Source of the DNA: an uncultured Elusimicrobia bacterium
GTDB lineage: Bacteria > Elusimicrobiota > Endomicrobiia > Endomicrobiales > Endomicrobiaceae
Assembly: GCA_900321055.1 (NCBI GenBank)
Contig: ONUQ01000063.1
Coordinates: 1 to 8,429 of the forward strand
Direction: 5' to 3'
DNA: 8,429 nt
Shown here piece after piece: positions 1 to 5,959 of the stretch. Within the stretch, counting starts at the first letter, position 1. Every line of letters begins with the position of its first letter. The notes beneath the pieces are model-generated. The model was not told the DNA's origin and searched no databases. It saw only the letters and a list, made by a program, of their open reading frames with translations. The position numbers and the translations under genes were made by a program.

Positions 1-211
1 ATATTTTTTTAAAAAAAAGTCAAGTCCTTTCGTCGCTATTTCTTAAAAAAATAATCAATTTAGGACTTGTTAACTGGCAAACTTCGGGAGTATTTTCGTG
101 GCAATCCATAAAAAAAATCCGTTTTCCTATTTGCCGTAGCAATTCGGTTTCCGTTTCTATCCCTTCCATTCTTAATACAGGCACCATATTGTGTGTGTTG
201 GTGTGTGTGTG
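1..211. other. Upstream region without a convincing gene
   Basis: No supported gene lies here. The - strand is open for 65 codons (217 to 20), but that frame begins at a TTG inside a GT/CA repeat, has no Shine-Dalgarno sequence, uses CGG Arg codons unlike the rest of the window, and encodes nothing I recognise. The stretch is richer in G and C than the other intergenic regions. On the - strand it contains phrases such as GGATTGCCACG and TAGCGACGAAAGG, which remind me of dispersed intergenic repeats in some bacterial genomes. A decayed repeat or gene remnant is therefore possible but unproven. Confidence 0.4.
21..69. repeat. 8-bp inverted repeat with a 33-nt spacer
   Basis: CAAGTCCT at 21-28 is the exact reverse complement of AGGACTTG at 62-69. 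The A/T run at 4-18 lies just outside. Read on the - strand, this could form a long-looped hairpin followed by a T run, so it may be a weak terminator for something transcribed leftwards, or the edge of a repeat element. The arms are short and the loop is long, so function is uncertain. Confidence 0.35.
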
Positions 212-214
212 TTG
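191..214. repeat. GT-rich simple-sequence tract
   Basis: Two blocks of alternating GT are interrupted by a TTG: GTGTGTGTTG at 191-200, then GTGTGTGTGTGTTG at 201-214. The tract ends at the -35 box of the rpsF promoter. Dinucleotide runs of this kind can change length by replication slippage, which would alter DNA just upstream of the promoter. No regulatory effect is shown by the sequence itself. Confidence 0.6.
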
Positions 215-240
215 CAAAAATAAAAAAAAACATGTATACT
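212..240 (+). promoter_or_regulatory. Sigma-70-type promoter of the rpsF operon
   Basis: A -35 box TTGCAA (212-217) and a -10 box TATACT (235-240) are separated by exactly 17 bp. Both are close to the consensus and the spacer is A-rich. Transcription would begin near 246-248, giving a 5' untranslated leader of about 70 nt before the rpsF ATG at 318. This is the best promoter in the window, which fits the high expression expected of a ribosomal protein operon. Confidence 0.75.
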
Positions 241-252
241 TATGTATTAAGA

Positions 253-292
253 CTTTGCTCTTGAAAAAGGGCTAAGCTGTTAGTAATAACAG
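253..292 (+). promoter_or_regulatory. Two adjacent GNRA-capped hairpins in rpsF leader
   Basis: Hairpin 1 (253-276) pairs C253-G276, U254-A275 and U255-A274, then has a U256/U273 mismatch, then pairs GCUCUU (257-262) with AAGGGC (267-272), including one G-U pair, around a GAAA loop. Hairpin 2 (277-292) is a perfect 6-bp stem, CUGUUA/UAACAG, around a GUAA loop. The hairpins abut with no unpaired base between them, and both loops fit the GNRA tetraloop pattern. They lie between the predicted transcription start and the rpsF Shine-Dalgarno sequence (AGGAGGG, 303-309). Known rpsF leaders bind the S6:S18 complex through a CCG-containing motif, and no CCG occurs here. A regulatory role is therefore an inference. 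Confidence 0.5.
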
Positions 293-317
293 AAAACCAA
301 AAAGGAGGGTAGTATCA

Positions 318-734
318 ATGAGTTACGAATGTACTTTCATTTGTTCACCGGAACTTGATTCTACAAAAGTAGAAGAAATAGTTGCTAAAGTTTCAAAGTT
401 AATTGAAACTGCAGGTGGAACAATCAAGAATCTTCAACAATTAGGAAAGAAAAAACTTGCTTACAACATCAACAAATTTCGTGAAGGAATTTATGTTTAT
501 GTTGAATTTGAAGCTAACGGTTCGGCAATTCTTCCGTTAGAAAACTTTTTCAAAGTTAACGATGGTGTTATCAGATTTTTAACCGTAAAAGTTGAAGAAA
601 AGAAAAAAATTGTAAAAAAATCAAAAAAAGTTGTTGAGAAAAAAGAAGAAACCGTAGAACCTGCTGTTGAAGAACAAAAAGAGGAAAAAGAAAATGCAGA
701 ACCAACAAGTGTATCAGATACCGCAACAGAATAG
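318..734 (+). CDS. rpsF: 30S ribosomal protein S6
   Basis: S6 is a small-subunit protein that pairs with S18 on the platform of the 30S particle. Residues 1-92 form the S6 fold, seen in the opening MSYECTFI, the LGKKKLAYNI stretch (42-51), GIYVYVEF (57-64) and the RFLTVK strand (86-91). Residues 93-138 form a charged tail, first Lys-rich and then Glu-rich, which is low-complexity and probably disordered. E. coli S6 also carries an acidic tail, modified there by RimK; no such claim is made here. The ATG at 318 has a strong AGGAGG site nine bases upstream. This is the first gene of the rpsF-ssb-rpsR-rplI operon, and the ssb start codon lies inside its last 14 codons. Identification is secure. 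Confidence 0.96.
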   Translation: MSYECTFICSPELDSTKVEEIVAKVSKLIETAGGTIKNLQQLGKKKLAYNINKFREGIYVYVEFEANGSAILPLENFFKVNDGVIRFLTVKVEEKKKIVKKSKKVVEKKEETVEPAVEEQKEEKENAEPTSVSDTATE

Positions 735-1161
735 TGTTATAATAGTTGGCAGATTAACCAGAGATCCTGAACTAAAAAGAACAACAACATCAAAATCCGT
801 TTGCAGATTTGATATTGCTATCAGTAGCAGAATAAAAGATCAGGTTACGGGAGAATGGAAAGATTCCGAGCCGACTTATGTTCCTATAATTGTATGGGGC
901 GACCAGGCAGAAAGATGTAATGACAGATTAAAAAAAGGAATGCCCGTATATGTTGAAGGAAGATTAAAAACTAACAGTTGGCAATCTACCGATGGAACTA
1001 AAAAATCAAGATTAGAAGTTGTTGCTTCAAGAGTTCAGTTTTTAGTAAGAGTTGAAGGTCAAAGCTCCATGGCACAACAACAAGTAAAAAATGTTGAAAG
1101 TAATGAACAAGAGTATGTTTCTGATAATGATATTATGGATGAAGAGGATGTTCCATTTTAA
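694..1161 (+). CDS. ssb: Single-stranded DNA-binding protein
   Basis: SSB coats single-stranded DNA during replication, recombination and repair and recruits partner enzymes. The product is 155 residues. An OB-fold spans about 13-120, with the typical VGRLTRDPELKRT (18-30), W68, VEGRL (87-91) and W96. A short polar linker leads to the acidic tip MDEEDVPF, the conserved partner-docking peptide (MDFDDDIPF in E. coli). The linker is only about 30 residues and is not Gly/Pro-rich. I chose ATG 694 because GAGG at 681-684 sits nine bases upstream and the protein then starts close to the OB-fold. A TTG at 667 in the same frame would add a Lys-rich leader that looks like shadow coding of the rpsF tail. 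The gene overlaps rpsF by 41 bases, so translation is probably coupled. Confidence 0.95.
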   Translation: MQNQQVYQIPQQNSVIIVGRLTRDPELKRTTTSKSVCRFDIAISSRIKDQVTGEWKDSEPTYVPIIVWGDQAERCNDRLKKGMPVYVEGRLKTNSWQSTDGTKKSRLEVVASRVQFLVRVEGQSSMAQQQVKNVESNEQEYVSDNDIMDEEDVPF

Positions 1162-1182
1162 ATTTTTTGGGGGAAAAATAAA

Positions 1183-1458
1183 ATGACAATAGATAAAAAA
1201 AATACACATTCTACCGCAACAAAGCCTGCCGGCAAGTTCAGAAAAGGTGGAATGATGAAGAAAAAAGTTTGTAGATTTTGTGTAGATAAAATAGAAATAG
1301 ATTATAAAAATGTTAGTCTTTTAAGAACATTTGTTACAGAAAGCGGAAAAATTCTTTCCGGAAATATTACGGGAACATGTGCAAAACATCAAAGAGAATT
1401 GTGCAAAGCTATAAAAAGAGCAAGAATGTTAGCTTTGTTACCGTTTACGGTAAACTAA
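1183..1458 (+). CDS. rpsR: 30S ribosomal protein S18, zinc-ligand form
   Basis: S18 is the partner of S6 in the 30S platform. The 91-residue product has an N-terminal extension of about 28 residues rich in Lys, Thr and Ala, then the S18 core ending in the family hallmark [20 protein letters not shown] (63-82) and LALLPF. It keeps Cys30, Cys33, Cys66 and His69, the C-x2-C plus C-x2-H set expected of zinc-ribbon (C+) S18 proteins. Cys74 is an extra cysteine. Many bacteria have lost these ligands. The start at 1183 follows a GGGGG run (1169-1173) nine bases upstream, which can pair with the anti-Shine-Dalgarno sequence using one G-U wobble. A later ATG pair at 1252/1255 has AAGGTGG too close to serve well. 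The gene lies 21 bases after ssb. Confidence 0.95.
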   Translation: MTIDKKNTHSTATKPAGKFRKGGMMKKKVCRFCVDKIEIDYKNVSLLRTFVTESGKILSGNITGTCAKHQRELCKAIKRARMLALLPFTVN

Positions 1459-1478
1459 TTTCTATTGGAGGAAGATAA

Positions 1479-1940
1479 ATGAAAGTTATTTTAAGATCAG
1501 ATATAACAAATGTAGGAAGACAAGGTGAAGTTAAAGAAGTTGCTGCAGGTTTTGCAAGAAACTACTTATTGCCTAAGAAACTTGTTATGGAAGCAACGGC
1601 TCAAAATATGAAAATTTGGGAAAGAGAAAAAACAAGACTTGAAAAAATCAGAGAAGAAATTATTGCTAATGCAAAAGTTATTGCCGAAAAGATAGAAAAT
1701 ACGAAGTTTTCAATCAAAGTCAAACTTGGTGAAAACGGAAAGATATTCGGTTCCGTAACATCGGCACATTTGGCAAAATTGTTTGCAGAAAAAGAGTTTT
1801 CTATAAACAAACATGATATTTTGTTGCCTGCACCGATAAAAGAAGTTGGTAAGGTATCCGTAAATGTCAGATTACATCCTGAAGTAATTGCAAAAGTTAA
1901 TATAGATATAGTTGAAGAAAAATTAAAAGCAAAAGCTTAA
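1479..1940 (+). CDS. rplI: 50S ribosomal protein L9
   Basis: L9 binds 23S rRNA at the base of the L1 stalk and reaches out from the large subunit; in E. coli it influences reading-frame maintenance. The 153-residue product has the full two-domain shape. The N-terminal domain (1-40) opens MKVILRSDI and carries the signature with G16, V18, G24 and RNYLLPKK (27-34). A long charged helix (about 41-75) joins it to the C-terminal domain (about 78-150), which includes GKIFGSVTSAHLA (87-99). The length is normal for the family. GGAGG at 1467-1471, seven bases before the ATG, supports the start. It is the last gene of the operon, 20 bases after rpsR, and a strong terminator follows 29 bases downstream. 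Confidence 0.96.
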   Translation: MKVILRSDITNVGRQGEVKEVAAGFARNYLLPKKLVMEATAQNMKIWEREKTRLEKIREEIIANAKVIAEKIENTKFSIKVKLGENGKIFGSVTSAHLAKLFAEKEFSINKHDILLPAPIKEVGKVSVNVRLHPEVIAKVNIDIVEEKLKAKA

Positions 1941-1969
1941 ATTTATAAATTAAATTAATAAATAAAAAT

Positions 1970-2000
1970 AGGAAGATAACAAATTATCTTCCTGTTTTTT
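1970..2000 (+). terminator. Intrinsic terminator after rplI
   Basis: GGAAGATAA (1971-1979) pairs perfectly with TTATCTTCC (1984-1992) around a CAAA loop, and A1970-T1993 adds a tenth pair. The run TTTTTT (1995-2000) follows after TG. An A-rich stretch on the left side (1962-1968) makes the structure roughly symmetrical, so it might also work leftwards. It separates the ribosomal protein operon from aspS. Confidence 0.88.
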
Positions 2001-2022
2001 ATTGTAAAATGAGGCTGAAAAT

Positions 2023-2052
2023 TTGTTATTATTACCCACTTTTTAGTAAAAT
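2023..2052 (+). promoter_or_regulatory. Candidate aspS promoter
   Basis: TTGTTA (2023-2028) and TAAAAT (2047-2052) lie 18 bp apart. Each matches the -35 or -10 consensus in four or five of six positions. The site falls between the rplI terminator and aspS, where a new start of transcription is expected, and would give a leader of about 40 nt. A second possibility, TTGGTT with TATAGA (2064-2090), has a short 15-bp spacer and is less likely. I see no T-box or other structured element in the leader. Confidence 0.45.
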
Positions 2053-2098
2053 ATAAAGGTAGATTGGTTAATAAATATATTTTGTATAGAGGATTATA

Positions 2099-3883
2099 AT
2101 GAAAAGAAGTTGTTATTGCGGTAAAGTAGATGAAAGTTTTATAGGTAAAGAAATTGTAGTAAGCGGTTGGGTTCATTCAAGAAGAGATCACGGAGGAGTT
2201 ATTTTTATTGATTTGAGAGATAGGGAAGGTCTTGTTCAAATAGTGTTCCAACCGGAAGAAAAAGAAATATTTGTTCAAGCAGAACATTTAAGAAGCGAAT
2301 ATGTTCTTTCCGTTAAAGGTCTGGTAAGAAACAGACCGGAAGGAACTGTTAATCCGAATATGTATACCGGTAAAGTAGAAATAGTTGTAAACGAACTTGA
2401 AATAATAAATGCTTGTCCGGTATTACCGCTTGAAGTTGACGATTATAAAGAAACTTCTGAAGAAATAAGATTGAAATACAGATACCTTGATTTAAGAAGA
2501 CCGTCTTTTCAAAAGAATTTTATTATCAGGCACAAAATATCACAATCAATAAGAGAATATCTTAACAGTGAAGGTTTTTTGGAAATAGAAACTCCTTTCT
2601 TGACAAAATCTACTCCGGAAGGAGCAAGAGATTTTTTGGTTCCCGCAAGACTTTCTCACGGAAGTTTTTATGCTTTGCCTCAATCACCACAGATTTTCAA
2701 ACAAATTTTAATGGTTGCCGGTTTTGATAAGTATTATCAAATAGCCAGATGTTTCAGAGATGAAGATTTGAGAGCTGACAGACAACTTGAATTTACACAG
2801 GTTGATATGGAAATGTCTTTTATTGAAGAACGGGATATTATGACAATTATTGAAAATATGTTGTCAAAAATATTTAAAGAAGTTTTAGGTAAAGAAATAC
2901 AAACCCCTTTCTTAAGAATGTCTTATGATGAAGCAATGTTAAGATTTGGTAGTGATAAACCGGACACAAGATTTCAAATGGAAATAAAAGATTTTACTAA
3001 AGAACTTGCAAATTGCGGTTTTGGAGTTTTCAAAAATGTTATAGAAAGAGGGAATGTTGTTAGAGGTCTTTGTATAACCGGCGGAGCAAAATTTTCAAGA
3101 TCTGAAATTGACGGACTTACAAAATTTGTCGGTGAGTTTGGAGCAAAAGGCCTTGCTTGGATGAAAATAACAGCTACCGGTGCAGAATCAAATATAGTAA
3201 AGTTTTTCAGTAAAGATGAAATAGATACAATTATAAATAAGTTGGAAGCTAAAGACGGTGATTTAGTAGTATTTTTGGCAGACGAAGTTGAAGTTGTTGC
3301 TCAAGGTCTTGGAGCATTAAGACTTAAAATGGGTAAACAATTGGGCATGATAGACAAAAGTAAATTTAATTTCTTGTGGGTTGTGGATTTTCCGCTGTTT
3401 GCATGGGATAAAGAAGAAAAAAGATGGGTTGCAAACCATCATCCGTTTACGGCAGTAAAAGAAGAAGATGTGGATAAACTTACTCAAGAAAATGCAGGTA
3501 AAGCAAAAGCGAGAGCTTACGATGTTATTTTAAACGGTGTAGAACTCGGTGGCGGTTCAATAAGAATACATAAATCGGATATACAAAAAAAAGTGTTTAA
3601 TCTTTTAAATATTACGGAAGAATCTGCAAGAGAAAAGTTTGGTTTCTTGCTTGATGCTTTAACTTACGGAGCTCCTCCGCACGGCGGTTTGGCAATAGGT
3701 TTTGACAGATTGTGTGCTTTGCTTGTAGGAGAAGAATCCATAAGAGAAGTTATCGCTTTTCCTAAAACACAAAAAGCAATATGTCCGTTATCTAATGCTC
3801 CGTCTGAAGTTTCGGAAAAGCAGTTAAGAGAATTAGGTATAAAAATCAATCAAAAAAAACAGATTAATACAGAAGAAAAATAG
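2099..3883 (+). CDS. aspS: Aspartyl-tRNA synthetase, probably non-discriminating
   Basis: This class II enzyme charges tRNA(Asp) with aspartate using ATP in the cytoplasm. The 594-residue protein has the normal bacterial layout. An OB-fold anticodon-binding domain (about 1-105) is followed by the catalytic core with motif 1 (GFLEIETPFLTKSTPEGARDF, within 159-179), the QSPQ loop (195-198) and motif 2 (FRDEDLRADRQLEFTQVD, 219-236). A GAD insertion spans roughly 290-420, and motif 3 is GGLAIGFDRL (529-538, Arg537). His31 (RRDHGG) and Gly82 (RPEG) match the residues linked in Pseudomonas aeruginosa AspRS to acceptance of tRNA(Asn); discriminating enzymes such as E. coli's have Leu and Lys there. 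The enzyme is thus predicted to make Asp-tRNA(Asn) as well. AGAGG (2088-2092) precedes the ATG by six bases. Its stop shares one base with the next gene. Confidence 0.96.
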   Translation: MKRSCYCGKVDESFIGKEIVVSGWVHSRRDHGGVIFIDLRDREGLVQIVFQPEEKEIFVQAEHLRSEYVLSVKGLVRNRPEGTVNPNMYTGKVEIVVNELEIINACPVLPLEVDDYKETSEEIRLKYRYLDLRRPSFQKNFIIRHKISQSIREYLNSEGFLEIETPFLTKSTPEGARDFLVPARLSHGSFYALPQSPQIFKQILMVAGFDKYYQIARCFRDEDLRADRQLEFTQVDMEMSFIEERDIMTIIENMLSKIFKEVLGKEIQTPFLRMSYDEAMLRFGSDKPDTRFQMEIKDFTKELANCGFGVFKNVIERGNVVRGLCITGGAKFSRSEIDGLTKFVGEFGAKGLAWMKITATGAESNIVKFFSKDEIDTIINKLEAKDGDLVVFLADEVEVVAQGLGALRLKMGKQLGMIDKSKFNFLWVVDFPLFAWDKEEKRWVANHHPFTAVKEEDVDKLTQENAGKAKARAYDVILNGVELGGGSIRIHKSDIQKKVFNLLNITEESAREKFGFLLDALTYGAPPHGGLAIGFDRLCALLVGEESIREVIAFPKTQKAICPLSNAPSEVSEKQLRELGIKINQKKQINTEEK

Positions 3884-5361
3884 TGAAAACTTTAAAAGAA
3901 TGGCTAAAAAATAAAATAAAAAAATTCTTGTTGTTTTTGATAAGGCAACTTGATAACGATATTCCCGTTACACCTAAAATCAGACTAAAAAATAACAATT
4001 TTTTTAAAACAGACATAAATGTTCCTTCGTGGTTCACTATTATGGTAACATTTGTATTCAGTTATATAATATTGGTATATCATATAGCACAAAACTATAT
4101 GCAAATGATAGGTTTATTTATATTTTTGTTTGCACTGTTTTTATTGGTTGTTCTTTATTTTAAATATGAAGCAATAAAAATAAATTTAGATAATAATAAA
4201 GTTATAATAATAGCATTTATATTTATAGTTTCTTTGTTGCTGTTTCAAATTTGCTGTAAATATGTTGAAACCGAAATTGTTTTCCCTTTATCATCTTTTA
4301 CTGTTTTAATAGCATTACTTGTTTCTGTCAGAGTAAGTCTTTTATACTCTTTATTTATGACGATATTGTTTATTTTCCTTGACAATTTCGTTATAGTAAA
4401 TTCTATGATTCTTTTGGCAGGAAGTTTGGTTTCCGTAATAAATATCAGTGCTATCAGAAGCAGAGCACAATTTATCGGAGTCGGAACAAATATCTTTTTT
4501 GCCATGATGGTTCCGTTAATAACATTTTCTTTGTTTGATTTAATTCATTTAAAAGAGGCGGAAGAAAATGTTGCATATCTTGCAATAAATGCTTCTTTTT
4601 CCGTTATTATAATACTTGCATTGCTCCCTATATTTGAAACTTTATTTTCAAGAACTACTAATATAAAACTTATAGAACTTTCGGATTTTAATAATCCCTT
4701 ACTAAAAAAATTAAGTTTAGAGGCACCGGGAACTTATAATCATAGTTTGCAAACTGCAATTATTTCAGAGCAAGCTGCGCAGGCTATAGGAGAAAACGGT
4801 TTACTTGCAAGAGTTTGTGCATATTATCATGATATAGGTAAACTAAAAAATCCGCAATACTTTATTGAAAATCAATTAGAGGTTGGAAATCCGCACGATA
4901 TAATATCTCCATCAATGTCAACTTTAATTTTAACGGCTCATGTTAAAGACGGTGTAGCTTTAGCAAAACAATATAAATTAGATAAAGTTATTATTGATGC
5001 AATAAATCAACATCATGGAACCTCTTTAATACAATATTTCTATAACAAAGCATTAGAAAAAGATAGCAGTGTAAATGAACAGGATTATACATATAAAGAC
5101 GGGCAAAAACCTACAACAAAAATTGCAGCAATACTTATGATAGCCGATTCGGTAGAGGCCATTTCAAGAACATTAAAAGAAACCACACCGGGTAAATTAA
5201 AGGAAACCGTAGAAAAAGTTATAAATAATAAATTTACGGACGGGCAATTTTCTGATTGTCCGATAACATTAAAAGATCTTGTTGAAGTTTCGGAAAGTAT
5301 GGCAAACACATTATGTTCTATTTATCATGCAAGAATAGAATATAACAATAATAAGGACTAG
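3883..5361 (+). CDS. PgpH/YqfF-family membrane HD phosphohydrolase, short form
   Basis: The family's best-known members are cyclic di-AMP phosphodiesterases of the inner membrane (Listeria PgpH). After a basic cytoplasmic N-terminus, about seven hydrophobic segments lie between residues 50 and 253, then a cytoplasmic HD domain (about 280-485). All expected metal ligands are visible: His287 (YNHS), His316-Asp317 (YYHDIGK), His353, His377-His378 (NQHHGTS) and Asp422 (IADSVEA). NPHDIISPS (336-344) is also typical of the family. At 492 residues it is roughly 200 shorter than canonical PgpH. The first two membrane segments are joined by only a few residues, so the extracellular 7TMR-HDED domain is absent. 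The GTG start is contained in the aspS stop (TAGTG) and lacks a clear Shine-Dalgarno sequence, suggesting translational coupling. Substrate is inferred from the family only. Confidence 0.88.
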   Translation: MKTLKEWLKNKIKKFLLFLIRQLDNDIPVTPKIRLKNNNFFKTDINVPSWFTIMVTFVFSYIILVYHIAQNYMQMIGLFIFLFALFLLVVLYFKYEAIKINLDNNKVIIIAFIFIVSLLLFQICCKYVETEIVFPLSSFTVLIALLVSVRVSLLYSLFMTILFIFLDNFVIVNSMILLAGSLVSVINISAIRSRAQFIGVGTNIFFAMMVPLITFSLFDLIHLKEAEENVAYLAINASFSVIIILALLPIFETLFSRTTNIKLIELSDFNNPLLKKLSLEAPGTYNHSLQTAIISEQAAQAIGENGLLARVCAYYHDIGKLKNPQYFIENQLEVGNPHDIISPSMSTLILTAHVKDGVALAKQYKLDKVIIDAINQHHGTSLIQYFYNKALEKDSSVNEQDYTYKDGQKPTTKIAAILMIADSVEAISRTLKETTPGKLKETVEKVINNKFTDGQFSDCPITLKDLVEVSESMANTLCSIYHARIEYNNNKD

Positions 5362-5412
5362 ATTTTTTTATGATAAAATTAAGATTTCGGGTTACAAACT
5401 TTGAATTAAAAA

Positions 5413-5447
5413 ACTTATGTACCGATTGTTATGCAACACTTATGTAC
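5413..5447. repeat. 10-bp direct repeat in the pgpH-like/ybeY spacer
   Basis: ACTTATGTAC occurs at 5413-5422 and again at 5438-5447, 25 bases apart. Each copy contains GTAC. The second extends into the palindrome ATGTACAT (5442-5449), so the copies can also pair with each other. The 184-bp spacer (5362-5545) has no gene and no convincing -35/-10 pair. Its middle part is less AT-rich than its flanks. Confidence 0.5.
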
Positions 5448-5460
5448 ATCGCATTTTTTT
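5417..5460 (+). terminator. Weak candidate terminator after the pgpH-like gene
   Basis: ATGTAC (5417-5422) can pair with GTACAT (5444-5449). Inside that, TGTT (5427-5430) can pair with AACA (5435-5438) around an ATGC loop. Four bases (CGCA) later comes TTTTTTT (5454-5460). The stem is interrupted and AT-rich and the T run is slightly displaced, so termination would at best be partial. If it works, ybeY would need its own promoter, which I cannot identify. Confidence 0.28.
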
Positions 5461-5545
5461 AATTCTTCGTTTCACTGCAAACTATAAATTTTTATTTTGT
5501 TTGTCGGATGTTTTTAATAATGTTAAAAAATAAAAAAGGGAAAAA

Positions 5546-5959
5546 ATGAAAGATAAAGAATTAATATTTACGGGTTTTGATGAAGAATTGGTTCCGTTAA
5601 TGAAAAAAACGGCTAAATTTACATTGGAGTACGAAAAAGTAAAAAATTATAATATCAGTTTCACATTGATAAGTGATGCCGATATAAAAAAAATGAACAG
5701 GAAATATAGAAAAGTGAACAGAATAACGGATGTAATATCTTTTCTTGTAGATGAAAATCTTTTTATGGGAGATATTTATATTTCGGATAACAGACCTAAA
5801 CGAAATGCAAAAAAGTTTGGTTTTAGTTATGAGCAGGAATTATGTTATTTGGTAATACACTCTATTTTACATTTGGAAGGATACACTGACTATACTCTTG
5901 AAAATAAAAGGAAAATGTTTTTAAAACAGGATAAAATTTTTAAATGTTTGTTTTCTTAG
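5546..5959 (+). CDS. ybeY: Endoribonuclease YbeY, third zinc ligand His to Asp
   Basis: YbeY is a zinc-dependent RNase involved in 16S rRNA 3'-end maturation and ribosome quality control. The 137-residue product is slightly shorter than E. coli YbeY (155). It has the substrate-pocket region NRKYRKVNRITDVISF (51-66), with Arg55 and the TDV(I/L)SF signature, then MGDIYIS (74-80), and the metal site HSILHLEGYTD (105-115). In the usual H-x3-H-x5-H site the third ligand is His; here it is Asp115. A similar Asp occurs, as I recall, in Bacteroidetes YbeY (LHLCGYKD), so the protein is probably active. An AAGGG site lies five bases before the ATG. The 3' end overlaps the next gene by 16 bases. The neighbouring pgpH-like and CorC-like genes are the usual company of ybeY. 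Confidence 0.93.
   Translation: MKDKELIFTGFDEELVPLMKKTAKFTLEYEKVKNYNISFTLISDADIKKMNRKYRKVNRITDVISFLVDENLFMGDIYISDNRPKRNAKKFGFSYEQELCYLVIHSILHLEGYTDYTLENKRKMFLKQDKIFKCLFS

Noticed and set aside
20..217. 65-codon open frame on the - strand
   Set aside because: It starts at a TTG within a GT/CA repeat, has no Shine-Dalgarno sequence, uses atypical Arg codons and has no recognisable motif. Kept only as an unexplained region.
246..317. Known S6:S18-binding rpsF leader motif
   Set aside because: The leader contains no CCG, the core of that motif, so I list it only as an uncharacterised structured leader.
667..693. TTG at 667 as an upstream ssb start
   Set aside because: It would add a Lys-rich leader of nine residues derived from the rpsF tail frame, while ATG 694 has a well-spaced GAGG and gives a normal SSB N-terminus.
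1601..1810. - strand open frame inside rplI
   Set aside because: Antisense shadow of a clearly identified gene; no start signals or domain.
1955..2176. - strand open frame across the rplI terminator and the aspS start
   Set aside because: It runs through the terminator and promoter region and into conserved aspS coding sequence; the Phe/Tyr/Thr-rich product looks like AT-rich noise.
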